DNA of 64,000 nucleotides from Sanguibacter suaedae (GTDB lineage Bacteria > Actinomycetota > Actinomycetes > Actinomycetales > Cellulomonadaceae): the NCBI RefSeq assembly GCF_016342785.1, contig NZ_JAEINH010000013.1, positions 1-64,000 on the forward strand, given 5' to 3'. The notes beneath the pieces were generated by a model. That model worked only from the letters and a program-made list of their open reading frames with translations, was not told where the DNA came from and did not search any database. Every line of letters begins with the position of its first letter. Position 1 is the stretch's first letter. The translations under genes and the position numbers were made by a program. Shown one piece after another: positions 48,567-55,874 of the stretch.

Positions 48567-49757
48567 TCAGTCGAAGTGGCAGAACACCTCGCCCTCCACG
48601 ATCCCGACCACGTTCATCCCGGCGAGCTCCACCCACCGTTCCGCGTCGGCACGCGACGCGAAGAAGAGTGCGACGCCCCACGCGTCCCACTCGCCTGGCT
48701 GCGGGTCGGGGACGCCCAACACTTCGTAGGCCGACAATTGGCACATGAACGGTGTCTGGGTCACCTCGTACCCCAGCGCCGCGAGCTCGGCCTGTGCCGC
48801 CTCGAGGACCGGGTGGTCGCCACCACCCGTCGCTTCCGCCGGCGGGATGACCGCGAACCACACCGCCGTCGTCCCCGGGTTCTGCCCCTGGAACGCGACG
48901 GCCTCGTCGACCGGCTCGGGCCACACCTCGTCGACGGACTCCCCGCCGCCCGACCCGCCGGACGGTGCGTCGGGCGCACCGTCGTCCGGTGCCTCCACGA
49001 CCGGGTCCGGCGCGGGGACCGTCACGGCCCACGGACCGCCGACCACGTCGTTGGTGCCGGCCCACGGCCCTCCGACGACCGTCACCTCGAGCGCCGCGTA
49101 CGCCTGGTAGTCGCCCGGGCGGACGTCCACGCTCCCGTCGCACATGACCACACGGCCGTCGAGCAGGATCTGCCGCTCGTCCGGCTCGAGCGTGACGTCC
49201 GGGGCATCCACCGCGCCGCGGACGGGTTCGGCGACCACCACCCCGTCCTGCACGAGATGCACGCCAGCGTTCTCCTCCAGGGTGAGGTCGAGCGACTGGG
49301 ACGTCGTGTTCCTCAGGTACGTCGGGATGATCGACGCCGCCTGGGTGTTGATGGTCCACGGGCCCTCACCTGAGGCCGTGAGCTCGCTCTCCACGCTCAA
49401 CGGCGTGGTGAGCACAGGCCGGTCGTCGACCGGTGCACCGCACTCGAGGCTCAACGGCTCGGGTGTCGGCACCTCCGTCGGTTCGGCGGAGGGCTCCGGT
49501 GCGTCGGGTCGCGGTGCGCTGATGACGTCGGGGACCTCGCGGCGTTCGTCGCCTCCGACGAGCTGCACCGCGGCGAACGCGGTTCCGCCCACGAGGGCGA
49601 GGCCGCCGAGGGTGGAGCCGATGACGAGCGTCGGCCGGCGGCGGCGGACGTCGCGGATGCGCTGGGCGACGGTGCGGTGGACCTGCTCGGGCGGTGCCGC
49701 CTGGGCGACGGCGTCGTCGACGGCTCGGTCGAGCGAGGTGTGGAGGTCGTCGTTCAC
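48567..49757 (-). CDS. Membrane protein paired with ECF sigma 3 (putative anti-sigma, modules A-C)
   Basis: 396 residues from GTG 49757. The cytoplasmic tail of 42 residues (VNDDLHTSLDRAVDDAVAQA ... RRRRP) precedes a membrane helix (43-64) and a Pro/Glu spacer. Module A (about 100-235) is very close to that of pair 1 at both protein and DNA level (45093-45490 against 49018-49430). A Gly/Ser spacer leads directly to module C (about 285-396; FQGQNPGTTAVWFAV, PFMCQL, VFCHFD); module B is absent. The GTG overlaps the sigma 3 stop. Confidence 0.75.
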   Translation of the reverse strand: MNDDLHTSLDRAVDDAVAQAAPPEQVHRTVAQRIRDVRRRRPTLVIGSTLGGLALVGGTAFAAVQLVGGDERREVPDVISAPRPDAPEPSAEPTEVPTPEPLSLECGAPVDDRPVLTTPLSVESELTASGEGPWTINTQAASIIPTYLRNTTSQSLDLTLEENAGVHLVQDGVVVAEPVRGAVDAPDVTLEPDERQILLDGRVVMCDGSVDVRPGDYQAYAALEVTVVGGPWAGTNDVVGGPWAVTVPAPDPVVEAPDDGAPDAPSGGSGGGESVDEVWPEPVDEAVAFQGQNPGTTAVWFAVIPPAEATGGGDHPVLEAAQAELAALGYEVTQTPFMCQLSAYEVLGVPDPQPGEWDAWGVALFFASRADAERWVELAGMNVVGIVEGEVFCHFD

Positions 49758-50314
49758 TGGTGGCTCCTCTGCTCGGTGGTGGTTCGTGGGTCGGCGGGGC
49801 GGTGGTCCGTGTCGCGGGCCGCTGCGGGGGCGAGGTCGGCGAGCAGGTGCCGGAGGGTGGCGTGCGCGTCGTGCAGGTGGCGGCTCACCGTGCCCTCGGC
49901 GATGCCGAGCTCGGCGGCGACCTGCGCGACCGTGAGGTCGTCGAGGTGGCGCAGCGCCACGCAGGCGCGCTGGCGTGGTGGGAGGCGCTGCATCGCGGCC
50001 GTGATGTCGAGCAGGTCGCCGGTCGCGGCGTCGGTGCTCTCCCGGCGGTCGGCCGTGCCCACGAGGTGCCTGATGCCCGCCCAGCGGCGTCGTCGGCGGT
50101 AGGCGTCGAGGTAGAGCGTGAAGATCGCCTTGCGGACATACCCCTCGCCGGCCTCGCGTTGCGGGACGGACCTGCGCGAGAACACCTTGACGAGGGCGTC
50201 CTGCACCAGGTCCTCCGCCTCCCGCACGTCGTTGCACAACAGGTAGGCGTACCCGAGGAGGGCGCGGTGCCGTGTGCGCACCAGCTCTCCCATCGCCTGT
50301 TCCCAGTCCTCCAT
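49754..50314 (-). CDS. ECF sigma factor 3 (SigE-family type)
   Basis: A 186-residue paralogue of the other two: LLGYAYLLCNDVREAEDLVQ, LDAYRRRRRWAGIRHLVG, LPPRQRACVALRHLDDLTVA, AEGTVSRHLHDAHATL. It is the most divergent of the three in region 4 (SRH for KRH). GGGGAG lies upstream of ATG 50314. It is divergent from the pyrophosphatase gene. Confidence 0.93.
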   Translation of the reverse strand: MEDWEQAMGELVRTRHRALLGYAYLLCNDVREAEDLVQDALVKVFSRRSVPQREAGEGYVRKAIFTLYLDAYRRRRRWAGIRHLVGTADRRESTDAATGDLLDITAAMQRLPPRQRACVALRHLDDLTVAQVAAELGIAEGTVSRHLHDAHATLRHLLADLAPAAARDTDHRPADPRTTTEQRSHQ

Positions 50315-50355
50315 GTGTCCTGCTCCCCTTGTCCTCGGTGACCGTCACTGTTCAT

Positions 50356-50381
50356 GACGCGCGACGGCCCCAGAACCTTGG
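50356..50381 (-). promoter_or_regulatory. Shared ECF promoter element, sigma 3
   Basis: CCAAGG (50381-50376), 16 bases, CGTC (50359-50356) on the minus strand. One base differs from the other two copies; the spacing is the same. Confidence 0.6.
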
Positions 50382-50471
50382 GGCGGGTCCTGCGCCGCAC
50401 CCCCGCGCTCCTTCGGCCACCGTGCCAGATGTCCGGTTCGTGCGTAGACTGCCGGACACCTCACGACGCCG

Positions 50472-50487
50472 TGTGACGTACGTCACT
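50472..50487. promoter_or_regulatory. CRP/GlxR-like site upstream of hppA
   Basis: TGTGACGTACGTCACT matches TGTGA-N6-TCACA at all but the last base and contains a 14-bp perfect palindrome. It lies 36-50 bases upstream of the hppA start, after a TAGACT box near 50447, so a cAMP-responsive CRP/GlxR-type regulator bound there would probably repress. Confidence 0.55.
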
Positions 50488-50522
50488 ACGACGTCGTCTC
50501 TCGCAGTCGTCAAGGAGGACGG

Positions 50523-52862
50523 ATGCTCGAGCTCGGAACCACCAGCGTCGTCATCGTCAGCGTCATCGCCGCAGTGGGGGCGCTCTGCCTCGTCGTCGCG
50601 GTCGTCCTGCGCCGCCAGGTGCTCGCCGCCGACGAGGGCACCACCGCGATGCAGACCATCGCCCTCGCCATCCAGGAGGGTGCGTCGGCGTACCTCAGCA
50701 GACAGTTCCGCACCCTCGCGCTCTTCGCGGTCGTCGTGTTCGGGCTCCTCTTCCTGCTCCCCGGCGACACGGGCGTCCGCGTCGGACGCTCCGTCGCCTT
50801 CCTCGTCGGCGCCGGCTTCTCCGCCGCCATCGGGTACCTCGGCATGTGGCTCGCCGTCCGCGCGAACGTCCGCGTCGCCGCCTCCGCGCTGCGGCCCGGC
50901 GCGCGCGCGGAGGGAGCGCGCATCGCGTTCCGCACCGGGGGAGTGGTCGGCATGTGCGTGGTCGGCCTGGGGCTCCTCGGTGCGGCCGGCGTCGTCCTCC
51001 TCTTCCGGGCCGACGCGCCCGCCGTCCTCGAGGGCTTCGGTTTCGGCGCAGCCCTCCTCGCGATGTTCATGCGGGTCGGTGGCGGCATCTTCACCAAGGC
51101 CGCCGACGTGGGCGCCGACCTCGTGGGCAAGGTCGAGCAGGGCATCCCCGAGGACGACCCCCGGAACGCCGCGACCATCGCCGACAACGTCGGCGACAAC
51201 GTGGGCGACTGCGCGGGTATGGCCGCCGACCTCTTCGAGTCGTACGCCGTGATGCTCGTCGCCGCGCTCATCCTCGGGCGCGCCACCATGGGCGAGCAGG
51301 GCCTCGTGTTCCCGCTGATCGTCACCGCCGTCGGGGCCGTGGTCGCCGTCGTGGGCGTCGCCATCACCCGGGTGCGGGGCACGGAGAGCGGCCTGCGGGC
51401 CATCTACCGCGGCTTCTACCTCTCCGCGCTCCTCGGCGCGGTGCTCGCCGCCGTCGCCGCCTACCTCTACCTGCCCGCGACGTTCGCGGAGTCCCCCGGG
51501 ACGGCGGACCTGGGGGACGTCGGCAGCGACCCGCGCCTCGTCGCCAGCCTCGCCGTGGTCCTCGGTGTCGTCCTCGCCGGGGTGATCCTCTGGGTCACCG
51601 GCTACTTCACGGGGACCACGTCCAAGCCCACCCTGCACGTCGCCGCCACGTCGCGCACCGGTGCCGCGACCGTCGTCCTCTCCGGCATCGGGGTGGGGTT
51701 CGAGTCCGCCGTGTACACGTCGGGCATCATCGCCGCCACCATCTGCGGGGCGTTCCTCCTCGCGGGCGGGTCCGTGTGGCTGTCGTTGTTCCTCGTAGCC
51801 CTCGCCGGGTGCGGGCTGCTCACCACCGTCGGCGTCATCGTCGCCATGGACACCTTCGGTCCGGTGTCCGACAACGCCCAGGGGATCGCGGAGATGTCGG
51901 GCGACGTCGACGACGCCGGGGCGCAGGTCCTCACCGACCTCGACGCCGTCGGCAACACGACCAAGGCCATCACCAAGGGAATCGCCATCGCCACCGCGGT
52001 CCTCGCCGCGACGGCGCTCTTCGGGTCGTACGCCGACGCCGTGAACGAGGCCCTGCACGACGTCGGCGAGCGCGCCGCCCCCAGCGGCATCGTCGCCTCG
52101 ATGCTCAGCTTCGAGATCATCTCGCCCGTCACCCTCGTGGGCGTCATCCTCGGCGCCGCCACCGTCTTCCTGTTCTCCGGCCTCGCCATCGACGCCGTGA
52201 CCCGGGCGGCGGGCGCCATCGTCCTCGAGGTGCGCCGCCAGTTCCGGGAGCACCCGGGCATCATGACGTACGACGAGCGTCCCGAGTACGGGCGCGTCGT
52301 GGACATCTGCACCCGCGACTCGCTGCGCGAGCTCGCCACCCCCGGTCTCCTCGCGGCCTTCGCGCCCATCGCCGTGGGGTTCGGCCTCGGCGTGGGTCCT
52401 CTCGCGGGCTTCCTCGCCGGTGCCATCGGGGCGGGCGTGCTCATGGCCGTGTTCCTCGCCAACTCGGGCGGCTCGTGGGACAACGCGAAGAAGATCGTCG
52501 AGGACGGCCGCCACGGCGGCAAGGGGTCGCCCGCCCACGAGGCCGTCGTCATCGGCGACACCGTCGGCGACCCCTTCAAGGACACCGCAGGCCCCGCCAT
52601 CAACCCGCTCATCAAGGTCATGAACCTCGTCGCCGTCCTCGTGGCCCCGGCGGTGGTCGCCATGAGCGTCCCCGACGACGCGAACCACGTCCTGCGCATC
52701 GGCATCGCCGTCGTCGCCGCCGGGATCGCCGTCGCCGCGATCGTCCTCAGCCGGTTGCGCGTGGCCCGCATCGACGCCGGGGCCGACGACGAGCCCCTCG
52801 CCGGGGCGGGCGCCGCTCCCGACGTGCGAGGCCCGGGGCCGCGCACCACGATGGACCCATGA
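50523..52862 (+). CDS. hppA: Proton-translocating membrane pyrophosphatase, K+-independent
   Basis: A 779-residue membrane protein with about 16 helices that couples PPi hydrolysis to proton export. The substrate-site signatures are GGGIFTKAADVGADLVGKVE, EDDPRNAATIADNVGDNVGD and GDTVGDPFKDTAGPAINPL. Lys481 in GNTTKAITKG, where K+-dependent enzymes have Ala, marks the K+-independent class. It starts at 50523 with AAGGAGG upstream. It overlaps the next small gene by four bases. A CRP-like palindrome in the promoter ties it to carbon status. Confidence 0.96.
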   Translation: MLELGTTSVVIVSVIAAVGALCLVVAVVLRRQVLAADEGTTAMQTIALAIQEGASAYLSRQFRTLALFAVVVFGLLFLLPGDTGVRVGRSVAFLVGAGFSAAIGYLGMWLAVRANVRVAASALRPGARAEGARIAFRTGGVVGMCVVGLGLLGAAGVVLLFRADAPAVLEGFGFGAALLAMFMRVGGGIFTKAADVGADLVGKVEQGIPEDDPRNAATIADNVGDNVGDCAGMAADLFESYAVMLVAALILGRATMGEQGLVFPLIVTAVGAVVAVVGVAITRVRGTESGLRAIYRGFYLSALLGAVLAAVAAYLYLPATFAESPGTADLGDVGSDPRLVASLAVVLGVVLAGVILWVTGYFTGTTSKPTLHVAATSRTGAATVVLSGIGVGFESAVYTSGIIAATICGAFLLAGGSVWLSLFLVALAGCGLLTTVGVIVAMDTFGPVSDNAQGIAEMSGDVDDAGAQVLTDLDAVGNTTKAITKGIAIATAVLAATALFGSYADAVNEALHDVGERAAPSGIVASMLSFEIISPVTLVGVILGAATVFLFSGLAIDAVTRAAGAIVLEVRRQFREHPGIMTYDERPEYGRVVDICTRDSLRELATPGLLAAFAPIAVGFGLGVGPLAGFLAGAIGAGVLMAVFLANSGGSWDNAKKIVEDGRHGGKGSPAHEAVVIGDTVGDPFKDTAGPAINPLIKVMNLVAVLVAPAVVAMSVPDDANHVLRIGIAVVAAGIAVAAIVLSRLRVARIDAGADDEPLAGAGAAPDVRGPGPRTTMDP

Positions 52863-53308
52863 CGCACCCGAACGACGCCCCGGACGCAGAGCACCAGGTG
52901 CCCGACGGCGTGAGCGACGCCGCCGTCGAGGCCGTCGGCAAGATCACCGCCGCCCTCGAGGTCGTCGAGCACGCCCGCGGCATGCTCTACGCCTTCCACC
53001 GCCTCACCGGTCGTGCCGACAACGAGCTCGCCGACGCCCTCGACCAGCTCGAGGCCGCCGGGCACGCCGACCTCGCCGAGCGCGTCCGCGCGGACCTCGT
53101 GGGCCGCAACGTCATCGACGGCCGGTGGACGTTCCAGGTGGTCGAGGACTACGACGACTCCTACTGGTCCACGTTCCGCGGGTGGGAGCAGACCGTGCGC
53201 GACGAGGTCCTCGACGGACGGCGCCACGTCTACGAGGCGCAGATGAAGGAACGCAACCGCACGAACGGCCGCCCCGGTCACGAGGCCCGCCCCACCTCCA
53301 CCACCTGA
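52859..53308 (+). CDS. Conserved actinobacterial hypothetical protein
   Basis: A 149-residue soluble helical protein, ATG overlapping the hppA stop. The core is AALEVVEHARGMLYAFHRLTGRADNELADALDQL and DGRWTFQVVEDYDDSYWSTF (given in parts: ARGMLYAFHRLTG, QVVEDYDDSYWSTFR, DEVLDGRRHVYEAQMKE). Such proteins are widespread in Actinobacteria without known function. Coupling to hppA may be incidental. Confidence 0.8.
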   Translation: MTHPNDAPDAEHQVPDGVSDAAVEAVGKITAALEVVEHARGMLYAFHRLTGRADNELADALDQLEAAGHADLAERVRADLVGRNVIDGRWTFQVVEDYDDSYWSTFRGWEQTVRDEVLDGRRHVYEAQMKERNRTNGRPGHEARPTSTT

Positions 53309-53351
53309 CGCCTGCCGGGACGGGGGAGCCGGACGGCCTCGCCCCGGCACC

Positions 53352-53357
53352 TAGACT
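53352..53357 (+). promoter_or_regulatory. -10 box of rlmC, leaderless
   Basis: TAGACT, six bases, then ATG 53364. Confidence 0.55.
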
Positions 53358-53363
53358 CGAGGC

Positions 53364-54485
53364 ATGCACTGCTCGTACCACGAGGCGCAGCGCTGCGGGT
53401 CGTGCACGCTGATCGAGCAGCCCTACGCCGTCCAGCTCACCGGAAAGCAGCGGCACGCGCAGACGCAGCTCGGGGACCCTGACGACCTCGAGTGGCTGCC
53501 GCCCGTGGCGAGCCCCGAGGCCGGGTTCCGCAACAAGGCCAAGATGGTCGTCGGCGGCACCACCGCAAATCCCACCCTCGGGATCCTCGACGCCACCGGT
53601 CACGGGGTGGACCTCCGTGGCTGCGGCCTGCACACGCCCGGCATCCAGGCGGCGCTGCCCGCGCTCGCGGACTTCGTGGGCGCCGCCCGCCTCGCCCCGT
53701 ACGACGTCCCCTCGCGGCGTGGTGAGCTGAAGAACCTCCTGCTCACCGAGTCGCCCGACGGAGAGCTCATGCTGCGGTTCGTCACCCGCTCCCAGGAGCC
53801 GGTGACGCGCATCCGCAAGCACCTGCCCACCCTCCACGACGCGCTGCCCACGCTGCGCGTCGTGTCCGTGAACCTCCTCCCCGAGCACCGCGCCGTCGTC
53901 GAGGGCGACCGGGAGATCGTGCTGACCGAGGCGCAGACCCTGCGGATGCGGGTCAACGACGTCGACCTCCACCTGCGTCCCCAGAGCTTCTTCCAGACGA
54001 ACACCGACGTCGCCGCAGCCCTGTACCGCCAGGCGCGCGCGTGGGTGGGGGAGCGGTCCCCGTCGTCCGTGTGGGACCTGTACTGCGGGGTGGGCGGGTT
54101 CGCCCTGCACTGCGCGGAGCCCGGCCGCGAAGTCGTGGGCATCGAGACGAGCGCGGAGGCCGTGGCCAGCGCGCGCCTCTCGGCCGCGGAGGCCGGGCAC
54201 GGTGCGGTGTTCGAGGCGGGCGACGCGACGGTCTTCGCGCTGGGCGCTCCCGCGGCGCCGGAGCTCGTCGTCGTCAACCCGCCCCGGCGGGGCATCGGCC
54301 CCGAGCTCAGCCGGTGGCTCGAGGAGTCGTCCGTGGAGCACGTCGTCTACTCGAGCTGTCACGCCGGGTCCCTCGCGCGCGACCTGGCCGCCATGCCCTC
54401 GCTGCGCCCGCGACGGGCCCAGGTGCTCGACATGTTCCCGCAGACCACGCACTCCGAGGTCCTCACGCTCCTCGAGCGGGCCTGA
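53364..54485 (+). CDS. rlmC: 23S rRNA (uracil-C5)-methyltransferase, RlmC type
   Basis: A 373-residue SAM-dependent enzyme. The N-terminal iron-sulfur cluster is held by Cys3, Cys11, Cys14 and Cys87 (HCSYHEAQRCGSC; GCGLH). The methyltransferase part has VWDLYCGVGGFALHCA, ELVVVNPPRRG and the catalytic Cys in VVYSSCHAGSLARDL. The absent TRAM domain and the length match RlmC (U747) rather than RlmD. No ribosome-binding site; initiation is probably leaderless. Confidence 0.93.
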   Translation: MHCSYHEAQRCGSCTLIEQPYAVQLTGKQRHAQTQLGDPDDLEWLPPVASPEAGFRNKAKMVVGGTTANPTLGILDATGHGVDLRGCGLHTPGIQAALPALADFVGAARLAPYDVPSRRGELKNLLLTESPDGELMLRFVTRSQEPVTRIRKHLPTLHDALPTLRVVSVNLLPEHRAVVEGDREIVLTEAQTLRMRVNDVDLHLRPQSFFQTNTDVAAALYRQARAWVGERSPSSVWDLYCGVGGFALHCAEPGREVVGIETSAEAVASARLSAAEAGHGAVFEAGDATVFALGAPAAPELVVVNPPRRGIGPELSRWLEESSVEHVVYSSCHAGSLARDLAAMPSLRPRRAQVLDMFPQTTHSEVLTLLERA

Positions 54486-54496
54486 CAGGCCGGACC

Positions 54497-54502
54497 TAGG
54501 GT
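54497..54502 (+). promoter_or_regulatory. -10 box of EEP gene, leaderless
   Basis: TAGGGT, seven bases, then ATG 54510. This decides for ATG 54510 over the GTG at 54501, which would lie inside the box. Confidence 0.55.
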
Positions 54503-54509
54503 GAGGCGC

Positions 54510-55268
54510 ATGACGGCACAGGACCCCGCGACCACCCCTGCGGCCGAGCCCGAGCCCGAGCCCAGCCGCCCGTTGCGCGTGCTCAGCTACAACATCAAGG
54601 AGCTCAAGGTCGACGAGGACGCCGTCGTCGACGTCCTGCGCGCCTCGGGGGCCGACGTCGTCGCCGTCCAGGAGGCCACCCGGCACCCCACGGGTCGTCG
54701 ACGCATGCGCCGGCTCGCCGCCCGTGCGGGGATGCGCTGCGTCGTCCCCGGAGGCGGGCCGTTCGGCTCCTTCACGACTGCCGTCCTCGTCTCGCCCGGG
54801 ACGGAGGCGCGCGTCGTGCGCGCCGTGGGCCGCCCGCTGCCGTGGAGGTGGTGGTACCGCCGCGCGCGCCTCGTGTGGCCCACCCGCCGCGGGTACGCCC
54901 TCGTCGACCTCGGTGACGTGGTCGTCCTCAGCGTCCACCTGGGCCTCGACGCCCGTGAGCGGGCCGACCACTGCGCCCGGCTCCTCGACGTCGTCGACCG
55001 CCTCGGTGCGGAGCGGTGCGTCGTCGCGGGCGACCTCAACGAGACGCCCGACGGTCCCAGCTGGCAGACGCTCGGGACCCGCCTGCGCGACGCCGGGGCC
55101 GCCACGGACGAGGTGACGTTCTCGGTCGCGAACCCGCGCCGACGCATCGACGCCGTGCTCGTCGGGAGCGCCGTGGCCGTGGAGGCCGTCGGGGTCGTGA
55201 CCAGCGACGCAGCCCGGAGGGGGAGCGACCACCTGCCACTCCTGGCCCACCTGCGCGTCATGTCCTGA
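54510..55268 (+). CDS. Endonuclease/exonuclease/phosphatase family protein
   Basis: A 252-residue EEP-fold metal-dependent phosphoesterase with all family motifs: VLSYNIKEL, VVAVQEATR, VVLSVHLG, CVVAGDLNETPDG and SDHLPLLAHL (catalytic His). Substrates in this fold range from DNA to phospholipids and inositol phosphates, so none is assigned. No signal peptide. The Pro/Glu-rich N-terminus is probably disordered. Confidence 0.88.
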   Translation: MTAQDPATTPAAEPEPEPSRPLRVLSYNIKELKVDEDAVVDVLRASGADVVAVQEATRHPTGRRRMRRLAARAGMRCVVPGGGPFGSFTTAVLVSPGTEARVVRAVGRPLPWRWWYRRARLVWPTRRGYALVDLGDVVVLSVHLGLDARERADHCARLLDVVDRLGAERCVVAGDLNETPDGPSWQTLGTRLRDAGAATDEVTFSVANPRRRIDAVLVGSAVAVEAVGVVTSDAARRGSDHLPLLAHLRVMS

Positions 55269-55339
55269 CCGGGACGGTGGGGAGTCCTCCCCGTGGCACC
55301 CGGTTGCAGCACCGCACCACGGGGCCGGAGGATGAGCGC

Positions 55340-55774
55340 ATGACAACCCACACGAACCGCAAGACCTTCGCGGCCGCCTCCGGTGCCGCGGTCCTCGTCG
55401 CGACCCTCCTCACCGGGTGCGGGGGCGGCGGCGGCGACCTCGAGGCCTTCTGCGCGGACGTGGAGTCCGTCCAGTCCGCCGGGTTCCTCGAGGACCTCGA
55501 CTACACGGACAGCGACGCGGTCGACGCGGCCGTCGCGGACGCCCGCGAGGAGGTCCAGAACATCGAGCCGCCGAGCGACATCGAGGACGACTGGGAGACC
55601 CTCTCCGGCGCGATGGACGAGATGTACGGAGCGATGGAGGGCCTCGACTTCACCGACCCCGAGCAGGCGGAGGAGATGACCGCCGCCATGGAGAAGATCG
55701 ACACCGAGGGCGTCAACGAGGCGAGCGACAACGTCGACGCGTTCATCGAGGAGGAGTGCTCGGCCGCCGAGTGA
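55340..55774 (+). CDS. Small acidic lipoprotein
   Basis: 144 residues. The signal ends in a lipobox (LLTGC), so Cys27 is the lipid-modified residue after an N-terminal hydrophobic stretch (ASGAAVLVATLLTG). The mature part is a strongly acidic helical domain (DTDS-type repeats, EEMTAAMEKIDTEG) with two further cysteines (FC, EEC). Function unknown. A strong terminator follows. Confidence 0.85.
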   Translation: MTTHTNRKTFAAASGAAVLVATLLTGCGGGGGDLEAFCADVESVQSAGFLEDLDYTDSDAVDAAVADAREEVQNIEPPSDIEDDWETLSGAMDEMYGAMEGLDFTDPEQAEEMTAAMEKIDTEGVNEASDNVDAFIEEECSAAE

Positions 55775-55790
55775 CCCGAGCCGCTCCACC

Positions 55791-55823
55791 GACGAGGCCG
55801 CACCCCACGGGTGCGGCCTCGTC
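55791..55823 (+). terminator. Terminator after the lipoprotein gene
   Basis: A 15-bp perfect stem (55791-55805 with 55809-55823) with loop CAC begins 17 bases after the stop codon. Confidence 0.8.
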
Positions 55824-55874
55824 CGCGTCCCGGCCGTCGTCGCGATCCCGGAGGCCGCTCCCGGGTGCGCGATC

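Noticed and set aside
50352-52688. Long minus-strand frame opposite hppA
   Set aside because: His/Asp/Gly-rich low-complexity translation typical of an antisense shadow; hppA on the plus strand is certain.
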